Positions 26,281 to 35,113 of a DNA stretch of 64,000 nt are shown piece by piece. The notes under the pieces are model-generated. The model saw only the letters and a list, made by a program, of their open reading frames with translations. It was not told the origin of the DNA and did no database searches. The DNA comes from Oscillospiraceae bacterium (GTDB lineage Bacteria > Bacillota > Clostridia > Oscillospirales > Ruminococcaceae): contig JAGZUF010000012.1 in the NCBI GenBank assembly GCA_018380115.1, positions 1 through 64,000 of the forward strand. The letters are read 5' to 3'. The position numbers and the translations under genes are program-made. Every line of letters begins with the position of its first letter. The stretch's first letter is position 1.

Positions 26281-26312
26281 ATCTATTTCTCTCCTTCCGC
26301 TTTCGGGCGGCC

Positions 26313-27128
26313 TCAGAACGGCTGCTGCGCCGCATTTGCGTTTGTAATGATCATGGCATCCGGGTGGTTTTGCAGCAACGTGGCCGGAAAATGTGCGCTC
26401 ACTTCGCCATAGGCGGCCTGACGCACCACGGCACGGTGCCAATCACGGAATACGCCTAGCCTCACCTTTTTTGCTCCCAAAATTTCCGCCATACCAATGG
26501 TGATGCACTTTTTCGGCATGGCGTCTATTGCGCCGTTCAAATCGCCTATGCTGTTTGCCGTGCGTGTTTCGCGGCTGATATCCAGCACGCGCGTATGCAG
26601 CGCGGCAAACTGCTGTGGCGTAAGCGCATCCTGCGGCTCGTTGAAAGCAAGATGTCCGTTGATGCCGATTCCGCCGAAGGCAATGTCCACCCCTCCAAGC
26701 TGTTCTATCAGCCGCTGGATATTTTCCGGCGCAGCCGGGTCTGGAAAAACGCGCTGTTTTTGCGGCATCAGCAGGTCAGGGTTGACCTGACTGTAAACTG
26801 CGCGTTCCATAAAGCCGCGGAAGGAAAGCCTGTTCTCCTTATCCAACCATGTGCCGTCGTCGTTCAGATATTCGTCCATATTGATGAACCAGCAGTTTTT
26901 CAGGCTGATACTCCCCTGATTCACCAGTCGTACAAAGATGGGGTACTGCCCCACGGGCCCCACAGGGCAGATAAATACCGTTCGCTTTCCCGCCGCATTG
27001 TTTTTTTCTATCTGCTGTGCCATTTCCAGCGCCAGCTCATAGAACACCTCGCCGGAATCGCCCAGCTTCAAAATGGGAATGCGGGCGTTTTCCCCCAGCT
27101 TCTGTGCGGAAATTTGATAATACTGCAT
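26313..27128 (-). CDS. nagB: Glucosamine-6-phosphate deaminase/isomerase (NagB-like)
   Basis: This 271-residue protein of the NagB/RpiA fold has NMDEYLND with the catalytic Asp85 and GGIGINGHLAFNEP with His159, both diagnostic for NagB. It converts glucosamine-6-phosphate to fructose-6-phosphate and ammonia. It is slightly longer than E. coli NagB (266), and its N-terminus (KLGDSGEVFYELALEMAQQI) is divergent. GAGGGGG eight bases upstream supports the start. It sits between NagA and the transporter lipoprotein, so the operon links uptake to entry into glycolysis. Confidence 0.85.
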   Translation of the reverse strand: MQYYQISAQKLGENARIPILKLGDSGEVFYELALEMAQQIEKNNAAGKRTVFICPVGPVGQYPIFVRLVNQGSISLKNCWFINMDEYLNDDGTWLDKENRLSFRGFMERAVYSQVNPDLLMPQKQRVFPDPAAPENIQRLIEQLGGVDIAFGGIGINGHLAFNEPQDALTPQQFAALHTRVLDISRETRTANSIGDLNGAIDAMPKKCITIGMAEILGAKKVRLGVFRDWHRAVVRQAAYGEVSAHFPATLLQNHPDAMIITNANAAQQPF

Positions 27129-27169
27129 GTCGCAAGCCCCCTCACTTTGCTGTGTATCTTGCATAAAAT

Positions 27170-27198
27170 ACAGGCCGCGCCAGCCTGGCGCGGCCTGT
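27170..27198 (-). terminator. Intra-operon stem-loop after the binding-protein gene
   Basis: A 13-bp perfect GC-rich stem (ACAGGCCGCGCCA) with a 3-nt loop is followed on the minus strand by TATTTTATG. It lies between the binding-protein stop (27210) and the NagB-like start (27128). Such a hairpin often makes the binding protein more abundant than downstream enzymes by partial termination or 3'-end protection. Confidence 0.6.
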
Positions 27199-27209
27199 GC
27201 GTTTTGCCG

Positions 27210-28355
27210 TCAGTCTGCGGTCGCGTTTCGGATAAAGTCTACCATGATCACATCTTTAGCCTGCGGTGCTGTGTCAGCGCTTAGCCCGTTGCTGCCCATG
27301 TGAGAATTGCGGATCTGTTCCAGATATGTGAAACCGATGGAATCGTCCGTCTCCCAGTAACCCTTCAGATCCTCCTTCGTGGGCCAGTATGCCGCGTCGC
27401 GGTCATAGTCCTCTTCAGACAGTTGGTCAAACGGAATCGCCATCTCTACACAACTTTCCCAGTTTGCTTCATCTGCGCGGTAATCCATCGCATCTACCAG
27501 AGCGTCCACAAACGCCTGCACAAGCTCCGGGTTCGCTTCGGCAAAATCTTTGTTCACCGCCCAGGTGCTGGGTGTGATAGTGTTGGAAAGATGCGTGAAG
27601 GTGGTAGCCGCCACAAGGTAGTTTTCTGTATCTTTTTCCAAGGCGCGGCGAGTATTGGCAAAACAGATACAGCAATCCACAGCTGTATCCTGCATGGCAG
27701 CCGTGATATTGGCGTTCGTGGTGTTGAGAATGATGATCTCCTTATCTGCCGAACCCTTCAAGGGATATGCACCCTCCACGTCCTCGTACCAAATCTTATC
27801 GGCGTCCTCCTTATCTTCATTCATAGCGTTTACAAGGCTCTTGAGGAAGGTGCCAGGGGTAGTGGTAAGGTCGCACGCCAGCGTTTTGCCGGGCAGCTTT
27901 TCATACAGGCCCTCCAGTGGCTCGTTTTCCCCAATATCCAGGCCGTTTCGCACCAGCAGGCGGTCGTCGTTGGTGAGGTTGTCGATGGTGAGGATGGCAA
28001 TTTTGGCATCGTCCTCAAAATAATGCCAGCCCATGCCGTTGCCAAGGTAGCCGATATCCATATCGCCTGCTGCCAGCGCGGAATACACGTTGGGGCCGGT
28101 GGTCACAGTTACCTCGCCCACAAAATTGTGCGCGTCGTCCAGCTCCAGTGCGTCAAGCAGGAAGCCCGCCTGCGTCGCAGATGCGCCCTGATGGATACCG
28201 TAGCGCACCGTGCCCAGGGGCTCGGCCGGCTCAGCCGTACTGGCGGAATCGGCAGAGGAGGCCGATGCCGCCGAGGAGGCCGGCGTACTGCCGCAGCCTG
28301 CAAGCAGTGCAAGGGCCATGGTAAGTGCCAGTACGAGTGCAAGTGCTTTTTTCAT
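27210..28355 (-). CDS. Taurine/nitrate-type ABC transporter substrate-binding lipoprotein
   Basis: This 381-residue protein has a lipoprotein signal peptide (MKKALALVLALTMALALLAG then Cys) and a Ser/Ala-rich linker. The mature domain has the NMT1/TauA/SsuA pattern: VRYGIHQGASATQAGFLLDA, ALAAGDMDIGYLG, and PSTWAVNKDFAEANPELVQA. Such proteins capture small sulfonates, nitrate, bicarbonate or thiamine precursors, not usually sugars. It is encoded with its ATPase and permease inside an amino-sugar catabolic operon, which makes the ligand an open question. GAGGTG precedes the start. Confidence 0.85.
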   Translation of the reverse strand: MKKALALVLALTMALALLAGCGSTPASSAASASSADSASTAEPAEPLGTVRYGIHQGASATQAGFLLDALELDDAHNFVGEVTVTTGPNVYSALAAGDMDIGYLGNGMGWHYFEDDAKIAILTIDNLTNDDRLLVRNGLDIGENEPLEGLYEKLPGKTLACDLTTTPGTFLKSLVNAMNEDKEDADKIWYEDVEGAYPLKGSADKEIIILNTTNANITAAMQDTAVDCCICFANTRRALEKDTENYLVAATTFTHLSNTITPSTWAVNKDFAEANPELVQAFVDALVDAMDYRADEANWESCVEMAIPFDQLSEEDYDRDAAYWPTKEDLKGYWETDDSIGFTYLEQIRNSHMGSNGLSADTAPQAKDVIMVDFIRNATAD

Positions 28356-28389
28356 CTTGTTACACCTCTTTCATATTGTAGAAACTCCA

Positions 28390-29241
28390 TTATTTCTGCA
28401 CTTCAAGGTAATCCTTGTAGACAGATTCCCAAATCATATTTTTATACTGGATAAACTTTTCATCCAGCTTTGTGGCCTGGTCGCGCGGGTAGGGAAGGTC
28501 GATATCGATGATGGATTTGATGCGCCCCGGGCGTGCGCTCATAATGACTACCTTTGTCGCCAACAGTACGGCTTCCTCCACGTCGTGCGTGATGAACAGG
28601 CACGTCTTTTTTTCCTGCGCCCAGATACCCAGAAGGTCTTCCTGAAGCTGGGCACGTGTCTGTGCATCCAGAGCACCGAAGGGTTCATCCATCAGCAGCA
28701 CATCGGCATCTGTGGCGTAGCCGCGTGCCAGCGCCACACGCTGCTTCATACCGCCGGAAAGACCGGAGGGATAAGAGTCTTCGAACCCCTCCAGATTTAC
28801 CATTTTGATGTAATGCTTTGCCATTTCGGCCTTTTCCGCCTTGGTGTACTTCACATGCTTTACCGTTTTCACCGTTTGACCCGTCTGAGGATCCTTCTTT
28901 TCCACTTCCACCGGGTGTGTCTGAAATTTGATGGCAAATTCCACATTTTTCTTCACTGTCATCCACGGGTACAGCGCATACTGCTGGAACACTACCGCAC
29001 GGTCCGGCCCGGGGCCTATCACTGGCTGCCCGTGAATGGTGACATCACCGGAATCGTATGGCTCCAACCCGGCTACAATATTCAACAGCGTTGTTTTCCC
29101 GCAACCGGAAGGCCCCACCACACAGATGAACTCATTTTCCTTCACCGTAAGGCTCACACCGTTAAGGGCGTGCACATCATTCCCGCCCGACACCTTGTAA
29201 ATTTTTTTGACGTCTTTTACTTCAAATACCGTTCTTGCCAT
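28390..29241 (-). CDS. ABC transporter ATPase (SsuB/TauB/NrtD family)
   Basis: This 283-residue ATPase has Walker A GPSGCGKTT, Q-loop VFQQYALYPWMTV, signature LSGGMKQRVALARG, Walker B VLLMDEPFGALD and switch His in FITHDVEEA. An insertion of about 25 residues rich in Lys/Thr/Val (KKDPQTGQTVKTVKHV) lies between the Q-loop and the signature, making it longer than E. coli SsuB (255). It energises the cognate permease encoded just upstream. GAAGGGAG precedes ATG 29241. Confidence 0.9.
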   Translation of the reverse strand: MARTVFEVKDVKKIYKVSGGNDVHALNGVSLTVKENEFICVVGPSGCGKTTLLNIVAGLEPYDSGDVTIHGQPVIGPGPDRAVVFQQYALYPWMTVKKNVEFAIKFQTHPVEVEKKDPQTGQTVKTVKHVKYTKAEKAEMAKHYIKMVNLEGFEDSYPSGLSGGMKQRVALARGYATDADVLLMDEPFGALDAQTRAQLQEDLLGIWAQEKKTCLFITHDVEEAVLLATKVVIMSARPGRIKSIIDIDLPYPRDQATKLDEKFIQYKNMIWESVYKDYLEVQK

Positions 29242-29254
29242 TATATGCTCCCTT

Positions 29255-30055
29255 CTATTTCCAGCGGGTAAGGCGCTTTTCCACAAATAACAGCAGCCTG
29301 TCGAACACAAAGCCTAAGATACCAATGGTGATGATACCCATCATTACGATATCGATACGGGCCGCGCCGCTTGCAATTTGGATGCGTGCCCCCAGGCCGA
29401 TGGTAGCGCCCGTCATCTCCGCCGCAATCAGAGTGGTAAAGGAGCCTGCCAGCGCATGGCGTGCTGCCACCAAGATATAGGGAAAAGCGGAAGGCAGCGT
29501 TACATATAAAAACAGGTCTTTATCGCTGGCGCCAAAGGTATAGGCGGCCTTGATAAGGATTTTGTCTGTCTCTTTGATGCCCTGGTAGATAGTGATAGAG
29601 CTGGAAAGGAACGCCGCCACAAAGATAATGGCGATTTTGGACTGTTCTCCCACGCCGAAAGCCACCACCATAATGGGGATGGTCGCGATGGGCGGGATAG
29701 TGCGGAAGAACTGCAGCCATGGCTCTACAAGTGTACGGAAGGTCTTGTACCAGCCCATCAAAAAGCCCATGGGAATCGCACACAGCATGCCCAGTGCATA
29801 GCCAGACAGTACACGTTGCAAAGACGCCCATATATCGTCAAAGAAATAACCATCCCGGATGCGCTGCATCGTCACTTCCCATACGGCCTCTGGTGTAGAC
29901 AAAAACAGCGCCGGTTTTTCAAAGCGGGTGACGAGAAACCAAATGACAGGCCCCAGCAGGATGCCGCACACCAGCAGCACCTTAAAGCGCTTGCCGGAGG
30001 TATCGCTGAAATCCTTTAGTTTCCGCATTTTGATGGGTGCATTTTCTTTTTCCAT
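29255..30055 (-). CDS. ABC transporter permease (SsuC/TauC family)
   Basis: This 266-residue membrane protein has about six hydrophobic segments and the BPD_transp_1 EAA loop AAYTFGASDKDLFLYVTLPSA. This is the SsuC/TauC/NrtB arrangement. It forms the channel, probably as a homodimer, because only one permease gene is present. AAGGAAGGGGAAC precedes the start. It lies 51 bp after the SIS-domain gene. Confidence 0.9.
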   Translation of the reverse strand: MEKENAPIKMRKLKDFSDTSGKRFKVLLVCGILLGPVIWFLVTRFEKPALFLSTPEAVWEVTMQRIRDGYFFDDIWASLQRVLSGYALGMLCAIPMGFLMGWYKTFRTLVEPWLQFFRTIPPIATIPIMVVAFGVGEQSKIAIIFVAAFLSSSITIYQGIKETDKILIKAAYTFGASDKDLFLYVTLPSAFPYILVAARHALAGSFTTLIAAEMTGATIGLGARIQIASGAARIDIVMMGIITIGILGFVFDRLLLFVEKRLTRWK

Positions 30056-30106
30056 AAGTTCCCCTTCCTTTCGGCGGACAAAAACGAGCCGTTGTAATAA
30101 ATAGAA

Positions 30107-30847
30107 TCAGTATCTTATGATACGCTTGTCATATTTTTCGAACAGAGGCTGGTTATGCTTGTCGCCGCCCGGCACATTCATACTCAGCAGCACATCCGGA
30201 GTATAGCCTTCCTGCACCGCCAGCTCTACAGCCCGGCAACATACTGCCTGCACGATAGAAGCCCCCACAATAGTGGAAACAGGCCCGAAAGTAAAGTTAT
30301 CAAAGGGAATGGCAGCGTCACCCACAGGCCCGTGGTTATCGATGGAAATATCACATGCCTGATGCGCCAAAAGCCCCGAAGAATGGGTGGACCCTACCGA
30401 AAGTGCATGTGCCACGCTGGAAATGCAGATGGTAGTGACGCCCAGCTCTTTGCATAAAAGCCCCGCGTCAATAGAGGTAGCGTTCTTGCCGCCGTAGCAG
30501 AACACGAACATGGAATCCCCCTTTTTCAAGGGATAACGCTTGAATATTTCCGCCGTCACCCCTTCTTCACGCTCAATGACTCCTTCGTTCAGCGGGCGTC
30601 CCTGTTTTGGAAAGGGCATCACACGCGAATCCAAAATTGGGCAGCAGTTGGCAAGGCCGCCCGCGCGCCGGTAACTCTCCGAGCACAAAATAACGGAATG
30701 ACCTGTCCCGAAAGAATAAATCATGCCATCATTCATCATGGTGTTTTTCAAGGCCATTGCCGCGGCCTCAATGCTCTGCGCTTCCTTATCCATGATGGTT
30801 TCAATCAGCCCGACTGCGCAATTCATAAATTCCTGTGCTTTATTCAT
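30107..30847 (-). CDS. SIS-domain sugar-phosphate-binding protein (UPF0309-like)
   Basis: This 246-residue protein has a sugar isomerase (SIS) fold: GMIYSFGTGHSVILCSESYRRAGG at the phosphate-binding loop, FVFCYGGKNATSIDAGLLCKEL, and a conserved SVGSTHSSGLL. It matches the UPF0309 type of small SIS proteins, whose enzymatic roles are mostly unproven. An isomerase, hydrolase or deaminase step on a phosphosugar is likely. It has the best ribosome binding site in the operon (AGGAGG). SIS domains also occur in Frl-type deglycases, so a role outside simple isomerisation is possible. Confidence 0.75.
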   Translation of the reverse strand: MNKAQEFMNCAVGLIETIMDKEAQSIEAAAMALKNTMMNDGMIYSFGTGHSVILCSESYRRAGGLANCCPILDSRVMPFPKQGRPLNEGVIEREEGVTAEIFKRYPLKKGDSMFVFCYGGKNATSIDAGLLCKELGVTTICISSVAHALSVGSTHSSGLLAHQACDISIDNHGPVGDAAIPFDNFTFGPVSTIVGASIVQAVCCRAVELAVQEGYTPDVLLSMNVPGGDKHNQPLFEKYDKRIIRY

Positions 30848-30912
30848 TATTTTTCCTCCTTCTCAGTTAAAAAATAATTTTATCTTATGCGTATATCTCC
30901 CGGCCTAGCGAA

Positions 30913-31959
30913 TCAACAGCTCACAACTTGGGCCGCCCCCGTTTGCACCGAACGCAGTGCTGCGGCAAGCACCCGGTCCACATAAGCCCCTTCAGAAAAA
31001 CCAGCGCCCAGGGTGGGCCCGCCCTGTATTCCGTTCAAAAAATCCTCTGCCTGGCTACAAAACCACTTTTGCGTCTGGGCGCCTTCGTCAAAGGTATATA
31101 TTTCTTCTTTCTTTTGATAGGGGCCTCCCTTCCTCTTTTGCTGTACGGTTAACGAGGCGTTTCCGCCAAGACGCAGCACAGCCATGCCGCCTTCTCCTAC
31201 GGCAGACAGTTCCATGGGGCCAAGCCCCACCCGGCTGACAGAAAAACTGCTCAGCATGCTGCCACTTTTGCAGCTAAGACTGGCGCTGTCGTCCGTCTCC
31301 ACCGCTCGCGGCCCGTTCGGCCCGGAGCGGTAGCTGATAAATGTCTCCCGCATGCAGAACACTGATGAAACAGTATTTCCCGACACAAAATACGCTGTAT
31401 CGAGCAAATGACTGCCAAAATCATGAAGCGCGCCAGAACCTGCCGCCGCAGGTTCCATTCGCCATTCCATTTTCACCTGTGCGTCTGCCAGGCGTACGCC
31501 ACCCATGTGTCCATCCAGCATATAAAGCGTTCCCAGATGTTCCTGCGCCAGCCGTTTCAGCCGTTGCACCGGCTGCGCGAAACGGTATACGTATCCCACT
31601 TTACACACGGTGCGCGCCTGCCGTGCCGCCGCTTCCAGTTCTGCGGCCTGCTGTTCTGTCAAAGCCATTGGTTTTTCCAGCAGCACATGCCTGCCAGCAG
31701 CAATCGCCGCCATAGCATATGTATGATGTGTATGATTAGGCGTACAGATGACGAGCGCATCGCTACGACTCATCAACTCTTCCAGGCTGGCGCACACTCT
31801 GATGTCACAGGAAAACTGGCTTACCCACCGTTGTCCGCTGGCCCGCATGCGGTTATAAACGCCGGTTATCTGTGCTCGGCCGCTTTGCAGAAAAGCCCTG
31901 GCATGCCATGCAGCCACACCTGTGGCCTGCCCTGTTCCAATAAAGCCAATTCGAATCAT
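30913..31959 (-). CDS. Gfo/Idh/MocA-family sugar dehydrogenase
   Basis: This 348-residue NAD(P)-dependent oxidoreductase has an N-terminal Rossmann domain (GFIGTGQATGVAAWHARAF), the signature LLEKPMALTEQQ, and a C-terminal domain with GGVRLADAQVKMEWRME. It oxidises or epimerises a sugar ring or inositol-like substrate; the superfamily is too broad to say which. It is the first gene after the operator at 32047-32066. No Shine-Dalgarno-like sequence is visible before ATG 31959 (the 20 bases before it are A/T only), which is unusual here. Translation may be leaderless or regulated. Confidence 0.8.
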   Translation of the reverse strand: MIRIGFIGTGQATGVAAWHARAFLQSGRAQITGVYNRMRASGQRWVSQFSCDIRVCASLEELMSRSDALVICTPNHTHHTYAMAAIAAGRHVLLEKPMALTEQQAAELEAAARQARTVCKVGYVYRFAQPVQRLKRLAQEHLGTLYMLDGHMGGVRLADAQVKMEWRMEPAAAGSGALHDFGSHLLDTAYFVSGNTVSSVFCMRETFISYRSGPNGPRAVETDDSASLSCKSGSMLSSFSVSRVGLGPMELSAVGEGGMAVLRLGGNASLTVQQKRKGGPYQKKEEIYTFDEGAQTQKWFCSQAEDFLNGIQGGPTLGAGFSEGAYVDRVLAAALRSVQTGAAQVVSC

Positions 31960-32046
31960 TTTATATTTTGTATAAATTTATTTATTTTTGTGGATTTCTT
32001 TTATAGTTTAAGAATATTCTGCAGAAGGGAAGAAGTAAAGCGGGAC

Positions 32047-32066
32047 TTATGCAAACGTTTGCATAA
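32047..32066. promoter_or_regulatory. LacI-family operator, perfect 20-bp palindrome
   Basis: The sequence TTATGCAAAC / GTTTGCATAA is a perfect palindrome centred on the CpG typical of LacI/GalR operators (core GCAAACGTTTGC). It lies 88 bp upstream of the Gfo/Idh start and next to a possible minus-strand promoter (TTTACT, 17 bp, TATTCT). A second site has the same core. Confidence 0.8.
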
Positions 32067-32070
32067 CGTG

Positions 32071-32919
32071 TTAAAGAATCTCGCAGCGGTATGTGTGGCA
32101 GTTTTCGTCTGTACTGGCAAAATACATCAGTTCTTTTTCAGCCAGCTCACGCGATGTGCCCTCCCCTTCGCAGATACCCCACCAAGGCTCTACGCACAAA
32201 AAACGGCCGCCATTTGAAAAGCCCCATATTGTGAGGACGGGCGCGTTTCCCAAGTGGTACCGCAGCTGTATGCTATCGCTACGCGTCACTGTGCAAAAAC
32301 TGCTCTTCGGCCTTTGCAGCACCAGCGAACGCTTTTCGTCAAACACTTTTTTCGATAGCTTCAGCACACCGTCCGGCGTCAGCAGCTCGGCAGGGCGATG
32401 AATCAGGCCGTCGTACGGGTAACAAAAAATCGGCTCCGCTTTTTCAAACTGGATCGTTACCTCTTCCCCAGCCGTTTGAAAGCCGGCATGCGCCCCTACC
32501 TGATACGGCATAGGCCCCCCCTCCGGACAGGACACCGCATAAGTAAGCGAATACGCCTTACCCGTAAGCTGATAAATAAGGCGTAGGCAGAAACGGAAGG
32601 GATATCGCCGCAAGGTTTCCGCGTTGCTCTCAAGCCGCAGCACCAGCCGCTGCGGGGTATGCTCCTCCACCGCAAAGGTTTCCCAGCGAGCCACGCCGTG
32701 CGGCATACTGAACTGATAGGTTTTCCCCTGTACGTCATAGCCGCCGCCCGGCAAACCGATAAGCGGGAATATTACAACATCCTGAAACCGCCACGTCTTA
32801 AGGTCCCCCTGCCATAGAAGCTCTTTTTTTCTTTGTTTGTCATAAACGGAAACCAAATTCCCTCCCATTTGGGCTACTTCCACGCGCAGCGCATCGTTTT
32901 CTATCGGTAATCTGCACAC
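32071..32919 (-). CDS. Aldose 1-epimerase-like protein (LacX type)
   Basis: This 282-residue protein has the galactose-mutarotase-like fold. The catalytic Glu sits in CVEPWWGICEG and a conserved His in VGAHAGFQTAG. It interconverts alpha and beta anomers of a sugar entering the pathway. It starts with GTG (AGAGG seven bases upstream) and is preceded by its own operator and promoter. It is the first sugar gene below the LacI gene and ends next to the second operator. Confidence 0.8.
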   Translation of the reverse strand: MCRLPIENDALRVEVAQMGGNLVSVYDKQRKKELLWQGDLKTWRFQDVVIFPLIGLPGGGYDVQGKTYQFSMPHGVARWETFAVEEHTPQRLVLRLESNAETLRRYPFRFCLRLIYQLTGKAYSLTYAVSCPEGGPMPYQVGAHAGFQTAGEEVTIQFEKAEPIFCYPYDGLIHRPAELLTPDGVLKLSKKVFDEKRSLVLQRPKSSFCTVTRSDSIQLRYHLGNAPVLTIWGFSNGGRFLCVEPWWGICEGEGTSRELAEKELMYFASTDENCHTYRCEIL

Positions 32920-32955
32920 TTTATTTCCTCTTTTCTTAGATTATTCTATAAATAG

Positions 32956-32984
32956 ATTTTAATGTTCTCAAGTCAGTACAGCAA
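32956..32984 (-). promoter_or_regulatory. Candidate promoter of the mutarotase gene
   Basis: On the minus strand TTGCTG and TAAAAT are separated by 17 bp just below the operator at 32994-33009. An alternative pair, TTGAGA and TAGAAT (also 17 bp apart), overlaps it downstream. Either would be controlled by a repressor bound at the operator immediately upstream. Coordinates are approximate. Confidence 0.45.
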
Positions 32985-32993
32985 CTCAAATTC

Positions 32994-33009
32994 ACGCAAA
33001 CGTTTGCAT
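32994..33009. promoter_or_regulatory. Second LacI-family operator
   Basis: ACGCAAACGTTTGCAT shares the 12-bp core GCAAACGTTTGC with the operator at 32047-32066. It lies about 75 bp upstream of the mutarotase GTG and between that gene and the LacI gene. Two sites 950 bp apart could allow DNA looping. Confidence 0.75.
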
Positions 33010-33247
33010 ATAATGTCCCGCCGAGACGATACTTTTGTAAATCTTATAAGGGTATGTTACCGGCATACATCTCAACATGCACAGAATTTTATTTCACATG
33101 TATCACCTGCCCTTCAGCCCATAAACAGGCAGCCACTGTTCTAACGGAGCTTTTAACCTGCTGTCTGCAGTCCGCTTCACTCGATATTGGAAGCAAAGGA
33201 TTTTTACAGGGCGCCTCTACCGGCACAGCAGACAATTTTTCCGCACC

Positions 33248-33299
33248 ATAAAAGGCGGGCTGCACACAGAAATATAACTGTGTGCAGCCCGCCTTTTAT
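33248..33299. terminator. Bidirectional terminator after the lacI-type gene
   Basis: A 21-bp perfect stem (33248-33268 with 33279-33299; ATAAAAGGCGGGCTGC core) has a 10-nt loop, with T-rich ends on both strands. It ends the regulator transcript about 155 bp past its stop and separates it from the sugar operon. Confidence 0.85.
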
Positions 33300-33453
33300 T
33301 TGAGGCATTCGCCGATACCATCATGATTCGCAATTTCTTCTATAAATCCTTCTTCCGCCCAGATACATGTAAAAATATACTTTATCCGGCCCGATCTGTG
33401 CTAAAATACGACAGCTAAAAAAGAATGACGCGGCCTCTACCTTCCGCTGCGCG

Positions 33454-34464
33454 CTACAGAGCCTGCACGCTGCCCCGCACAACAAGCTCGGGCGGCATAA
33501 AAATACTCAGTGGGAATGTATGTCCATGCTGGATGCGGTCTACCAGTGTCTTTACTGCAAAGGCTCCCATATCTCGCAGCGGTATACTCACCGTGGTAAG
33601 GCCCGGCAAGCAAAGGCTTGCATCACTGATATTATCGATAGAAATCACCGAAACATCCTGTGGCACCTTTATTCCGCGGTTCTTTAAGCATTCCAGCACA
33701 CCAAGCGCTGTAACGTCATTGGCACAAAAAATGGCTGTAGGTCTCGTATTCCTTTTCAGCAGCTCCTCTGCCGCAGCATAGCCACCTTCGGCATCCATTT
33801 TTGTGAATACAATATACCCCCACTGTAGCTGCAGCCCACTGCGCGCAAGAAATTCTGCATAGCTTTTATAGCGTATTTCGCCCTTGTATTCGCCAATATA
33901 AGCGATGTGCCTGTGCCCGCTTGCATAAAGGTAACTCATGGCTATCTCGGTAGCCTGCCTGCCATCACACATCACATGGTCGGCTGCAATATGCATCTGG
34001 TTCAGCGTAATGTACACCACACGTTTTCCAAACAGAGATATCAGCGGGCTTAGCGCCTCCTGTGTTCTTCCCATCACCACAAGGCCATCTCGTTTTCCGG
34101 GCCGATACCCGCCGGAAACAGCCTGCACAACATCGTGCTGCACGAACTGCCGCCCCAGGCAATAGCCCTGGTGTATGATCTCCTGCCTGACATAGCCTAC
34201 AAGCTCTTCGAAATAGCGGTCGCTTGCAGAATCTTTTGAGCGCGCAAACAGGCAGCAAATAGCTGCCGTCTCCCCTTTTCCCGCAAACGAGCCCCTGCGC
34301 AACGCCTGCGCACTTTGGTTGGGGATATACCCCGTTTCCTGTACCGCCTGCCAGACGCGCTTTTTCACTGTCTCACTGGCGCATTTTCCGTTGTTCGAGG
34401 CAATCACGCGCGAAACGGTAGATACCGAAACGCCCGCCCTTTCTGCTACATCTTTCAGCGTCAA
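33454..34464 (-). CDS. LacI-family transcriptional repressor
   Basis: This 336-residue regulator has an N-terminal helix-turn-helix and hinge (LKDVAERAGVSVSTVSRVI) and a periplasmic-binding-like sensor domain (LFSNG-free type, with IFCANDVTALGVLECL and VISIDNIS). It should bind the two palindromes at 32047 and 32994 and release them on binding a sugar or sugar phosphate. It begins with TTG (AGGAAGGTG upstream); no better ATG is in frame. It is transcribed separately from the operon by virtue of the terminator downstream. Confidence 0.9.
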   Translation of the reverse strand: MTLKDVAERAGVSVSTVSRVIASNNGKCASETVKKRVWQAVQETGYIPNQSAQALRRGSFAGKGETAAICCLFARSKDSASDRYFEELVGYVRQEIIHQGYCLGRQFVQHDVVQAVSGGYRPGKRDGLVVMGRTQEALSPLISLFGKRVVYITLNQMHIAADHVMCDGRQATEIAMSYLYASGHRHIAYIGEYKGEIRYKSYAEFLARSGLQLQWGYIVFTKMDAEGGYAAAEELLKRNTRPTAIFCANDVTALGVLECLKNRGIKVPQDVSVISIDNISDASLCLPGLTTVSIPLRDMGAFAVKTLVDRIQHGHTFPLSIFMPPELVVRGSVQAL

Positions 34465-35045
34465 TGCAAAAGCACCTTCCTTTCTTGCGAATGCCGCACC
34501 CTTGCCCTCTGCTGCTCACGTTCTTCGCCCATGCAGGCTGCGCAGAAGCCCTAGATGCTTGAACAGATGATATCGCCACTTGTCAGAGAAGTAGAGCTCC
34601 CACTCCACCGCGTTTATCCTTCCGGCATGACAAGAACGACCAGATATTCACACAGAAGCGCATTGCACCAGTAACAGAATTTTATTTTTGCGCCTGTGCC
34701 CTGCGTAGGCAGGGCCGCCTTTTTTGCACAGCTCCCAGCGCAGAACGCATGGTAGCCCGTGGTGAAAAACAGGATGCGAAGGCGTTTGAGGTCTTTTCCT
34801 GCGCCTCAACAGACTTTTAGAGATAACAGATTATTTTCATTGGTGTTTTTGAAAGCACACTCTGTCAGAATGTGTGCTTCGACGGGAAGCCCGTGACATC
34901 CGCAGCACAGCGCTCCTTTCTGCCCGGCAGACTGCACATGCCGGTGCGACGTGTGCCTGCACTGCTTTGCTCCTTATTTTACCTCATATGGCCCGCAAGG
35001 GCAACCGAAATGCCGCCCGACGCAAAATTGTGCCATCAAAAGGGG
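34465..35045. other. Intergenic region without a supported gene
   Basis: About 580 bp between the LacI-type regulator and the end of the peptide-transport operon. Short open frames occur on both strands but lack ribosome binding sites and recognisable motifs. The lacI promoter must lie in the left part. Nothing else was recognised. Confidence 0.5.
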
Positions 35046-35074
35046 AAAGGCGCGGCCGCATGGGCCGCGCCTTT
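35046..35074 (-). terminator. Terminator of the peptide-transport operon
   Basis: A 12-bp perfect stem AAAGGCGCGGCC / GGCCGCGCCTTT has a 5-nt loop and lies 40 bp beyond the OppF stop. On the minus strand it is followed by CCCCTTTTG. Confidence 0.6.
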
Positions 35075-35113
35075 CATAAGGAGAATTCAAAGAAAACATG
35101 CTCTTACCGCATT

